A DNA stretch of 64,000 nt from Eisenbergiella tayi (GTDB lineage: Bacteria; Bacillota; Clostridia; Lachnospirales; Lachnospiraceae): positions 276,093 through 340,092 of the forward strand of contig NZ_MPDJ01000006.1 in assembly GCF_001881565.1 (NCBI RefSeq). The letters run 5' to 3'. A program made the position numbers and the translations under genes. The notes under the pieces are model-generated. The model saw only the letters and a list, made by a program, of their open reading frames with translations, did no database searches and was not told the DNA's origin. Shown here piece by piece: positions 63,259 through 64,000 of this stretch (positions are counted from its first letter, which is position 1; the number at the start of each line of letters is the position of its first letter).

Positions 63259-64000
63259 ATGGCCAAAATTTTTATCAATGAAAAGAAGAAAACGGGACAC
63301 ATTAATCCGGAAATTTACGGACATTTCAGCGAGCATCTGGGACGCTGCATCTATGAAGGGCTTTATGTGGGCGAAAATTCCGACATCCCCAACGTAAACG
63401 GCATGAGGACAGATGTGGTGGAGGCGCTGAAGGAAATGCAGATTCCCGTGCTGCGCTGGCCGGGCGGCTGCTTTGCGGATGAATATCACTGGAAAGACGG
63501 CATCGGCCCCAAGGAAAACAGGAAAAAAATGATCAACACCCATTGGGGCGGCGTTGTGGAAGACAACAGCTTCGGAACCCACGAATTCTTTGAACTCTGT
63601 GAACAGCTGGGCTGCAAAACCTATGTAAACGGAAATGTGGGAAGCGGCACGGTACAGGAAATGTCCGAATGGGTGGAATACATCACCTTTGAAGGCGTTT
63701 CCCCCATGGCGGATCTGAGAAAGCAGAACGGCCATGAGAAACCCTGGAAAATCGATTTCTTCGGTGTGGGAAATGAAAACTGGGGCTGCGGCGGCAATAT
63801 GACACCGGAATATTATGCCAACCTTTACCGCAGATACCAGACCTATGTACGCCAATACCATCAGGATGCCCCGATCTATAAGGTATGCGGCGGCCCCAAC
63901 GTGGCTGATTATGACTGGACAAACAAGGTGCTTGAAACCTGCGCCCCCACTCCCTCCCGCCTGATGAACGGCCTTTCCCTGCATTACTATGTACATCCGG
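63259..64000 (+). CDS. GH51 alpha-L-arabinofuranosidase (partial, cut by window end)
   Basis: The first 247 residues of a GH51 enzyme are present. They include INPEIYGHFSEHLGRCIYEGL, VLRWPGGCFADEYHWKDGIGP and the acid/base Glu in FFGVGNENWGCGG; the nucleophile Glu lies beyond the window. GH51 enzymes cleave alpha-L-arabinofuranosyl bonds from arabino-oligosaccharides in the cytoplasm. AAAGGGAGG precedes ATG 63259. It follows the GH43 gene on the same strand and is probably co-transcribed with it. Confidence 0.93.
   Translation, partial: MAKIFINEKKKTGHINPEIYGHFSEHLGRCIYEGLYVGENSDIPNVNGMRTDVVEALKEMQIPVLRWPGGCFADEYHWKDGIGPKENRKKMINTHWGGVVEDNSFGTHEFFELCEQLGCKTYVNGNVGSGTVQEMSEWVEYITFEGVSPMADLRKQNGHEKPWKIDFFGVGNENWGCGGNMTPEYYANLYRRYQTYVRQYHQDAPIYKVCGGPNVADYDWTNKVLETCAPTPSRLMNGLSLHYYVHP

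Overview
The window looks like chromosomal DNA from an anaerobic gut Clostridia, most likely Lachnospiraceae. Three things point that way: an rRNA/tRNA cluster, an electron-bifurcating-type [FeFe] hydrogenase operon, and many small glycan-use loci with strong Shine-Dalgarno sites. It opens in the 3' end of a 23S rRNA gene, followed by tRNAs Asn, Glu, Thr, Met, Asp and Leu, with no 5S gene in between. Next come an HD-GYP-like protein, two small HTH regulators and a complete LplA/LplB/YtcP-type sugar ABC transporter (4.2-7.9 kb).

From 7.9 to 22.9 kb lies the most unusual locus. A LysR gene sits between two oppositely transcribed gene sets. The minus-strand set has two CE1/IroE-like esterases, a third alpha/beta-hydrolase and a MATE exporter. 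The plus-strand set has a five-gene Opp/Dpp-type importer, two more CE1-like esterases and a small membrane protein. Two of the four CE1-like proteins have lost the nucleophilic serine (Gly or Glu instead). No gene here carries a secretion signal except the lipoprotein binding protein. I read it as an import, intracellular ester cleavage and export system for an unknown esterified compound.

From 23 to 35 kb are a secreted four-repeat protein, a C45-type autoproteolytic hydrolase, a lipoprotein, two methyltransferases, a Cys-rich protein, an AraC regulator divergent from a GH127 gene broken by an in-frame TAG, a secreted two-domain protein, a Nudix hydrolase, a Gfo/Idh/MocA oxidoreductase and an orphan PemK/MazF-like toxin in an AT-rich patch. 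From 35 to 40 kb is hydC-hydB-hydA (minus strand) plus a VOC protein. From 40 to 44 kb is an ECF sigma factor, a membrane protein and an ABC transporter.

From 44 to 50 kb a two-component system lies upstream of a MacB/FtsX-type ABC exporter, with phased direct repeats in front of the exporter genes that look like the response regulator's operator. A SWIM/SNF2 helicase, a GH95 fucosidase and an M55 D-aminopeptidase follow as a likely operon, then tRNA-Arg. Two MATE genes diverge from an intergenic region filled by an approximately 395-bp imperfect inverted repeat (58571-58965). The window ends with a tail-anchored protein of unknown function and a GH43-GH51 arabinofuranosidase pair, the second cut by the window edge.

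All homology statements come from reading motifs by eye; no database search was run.
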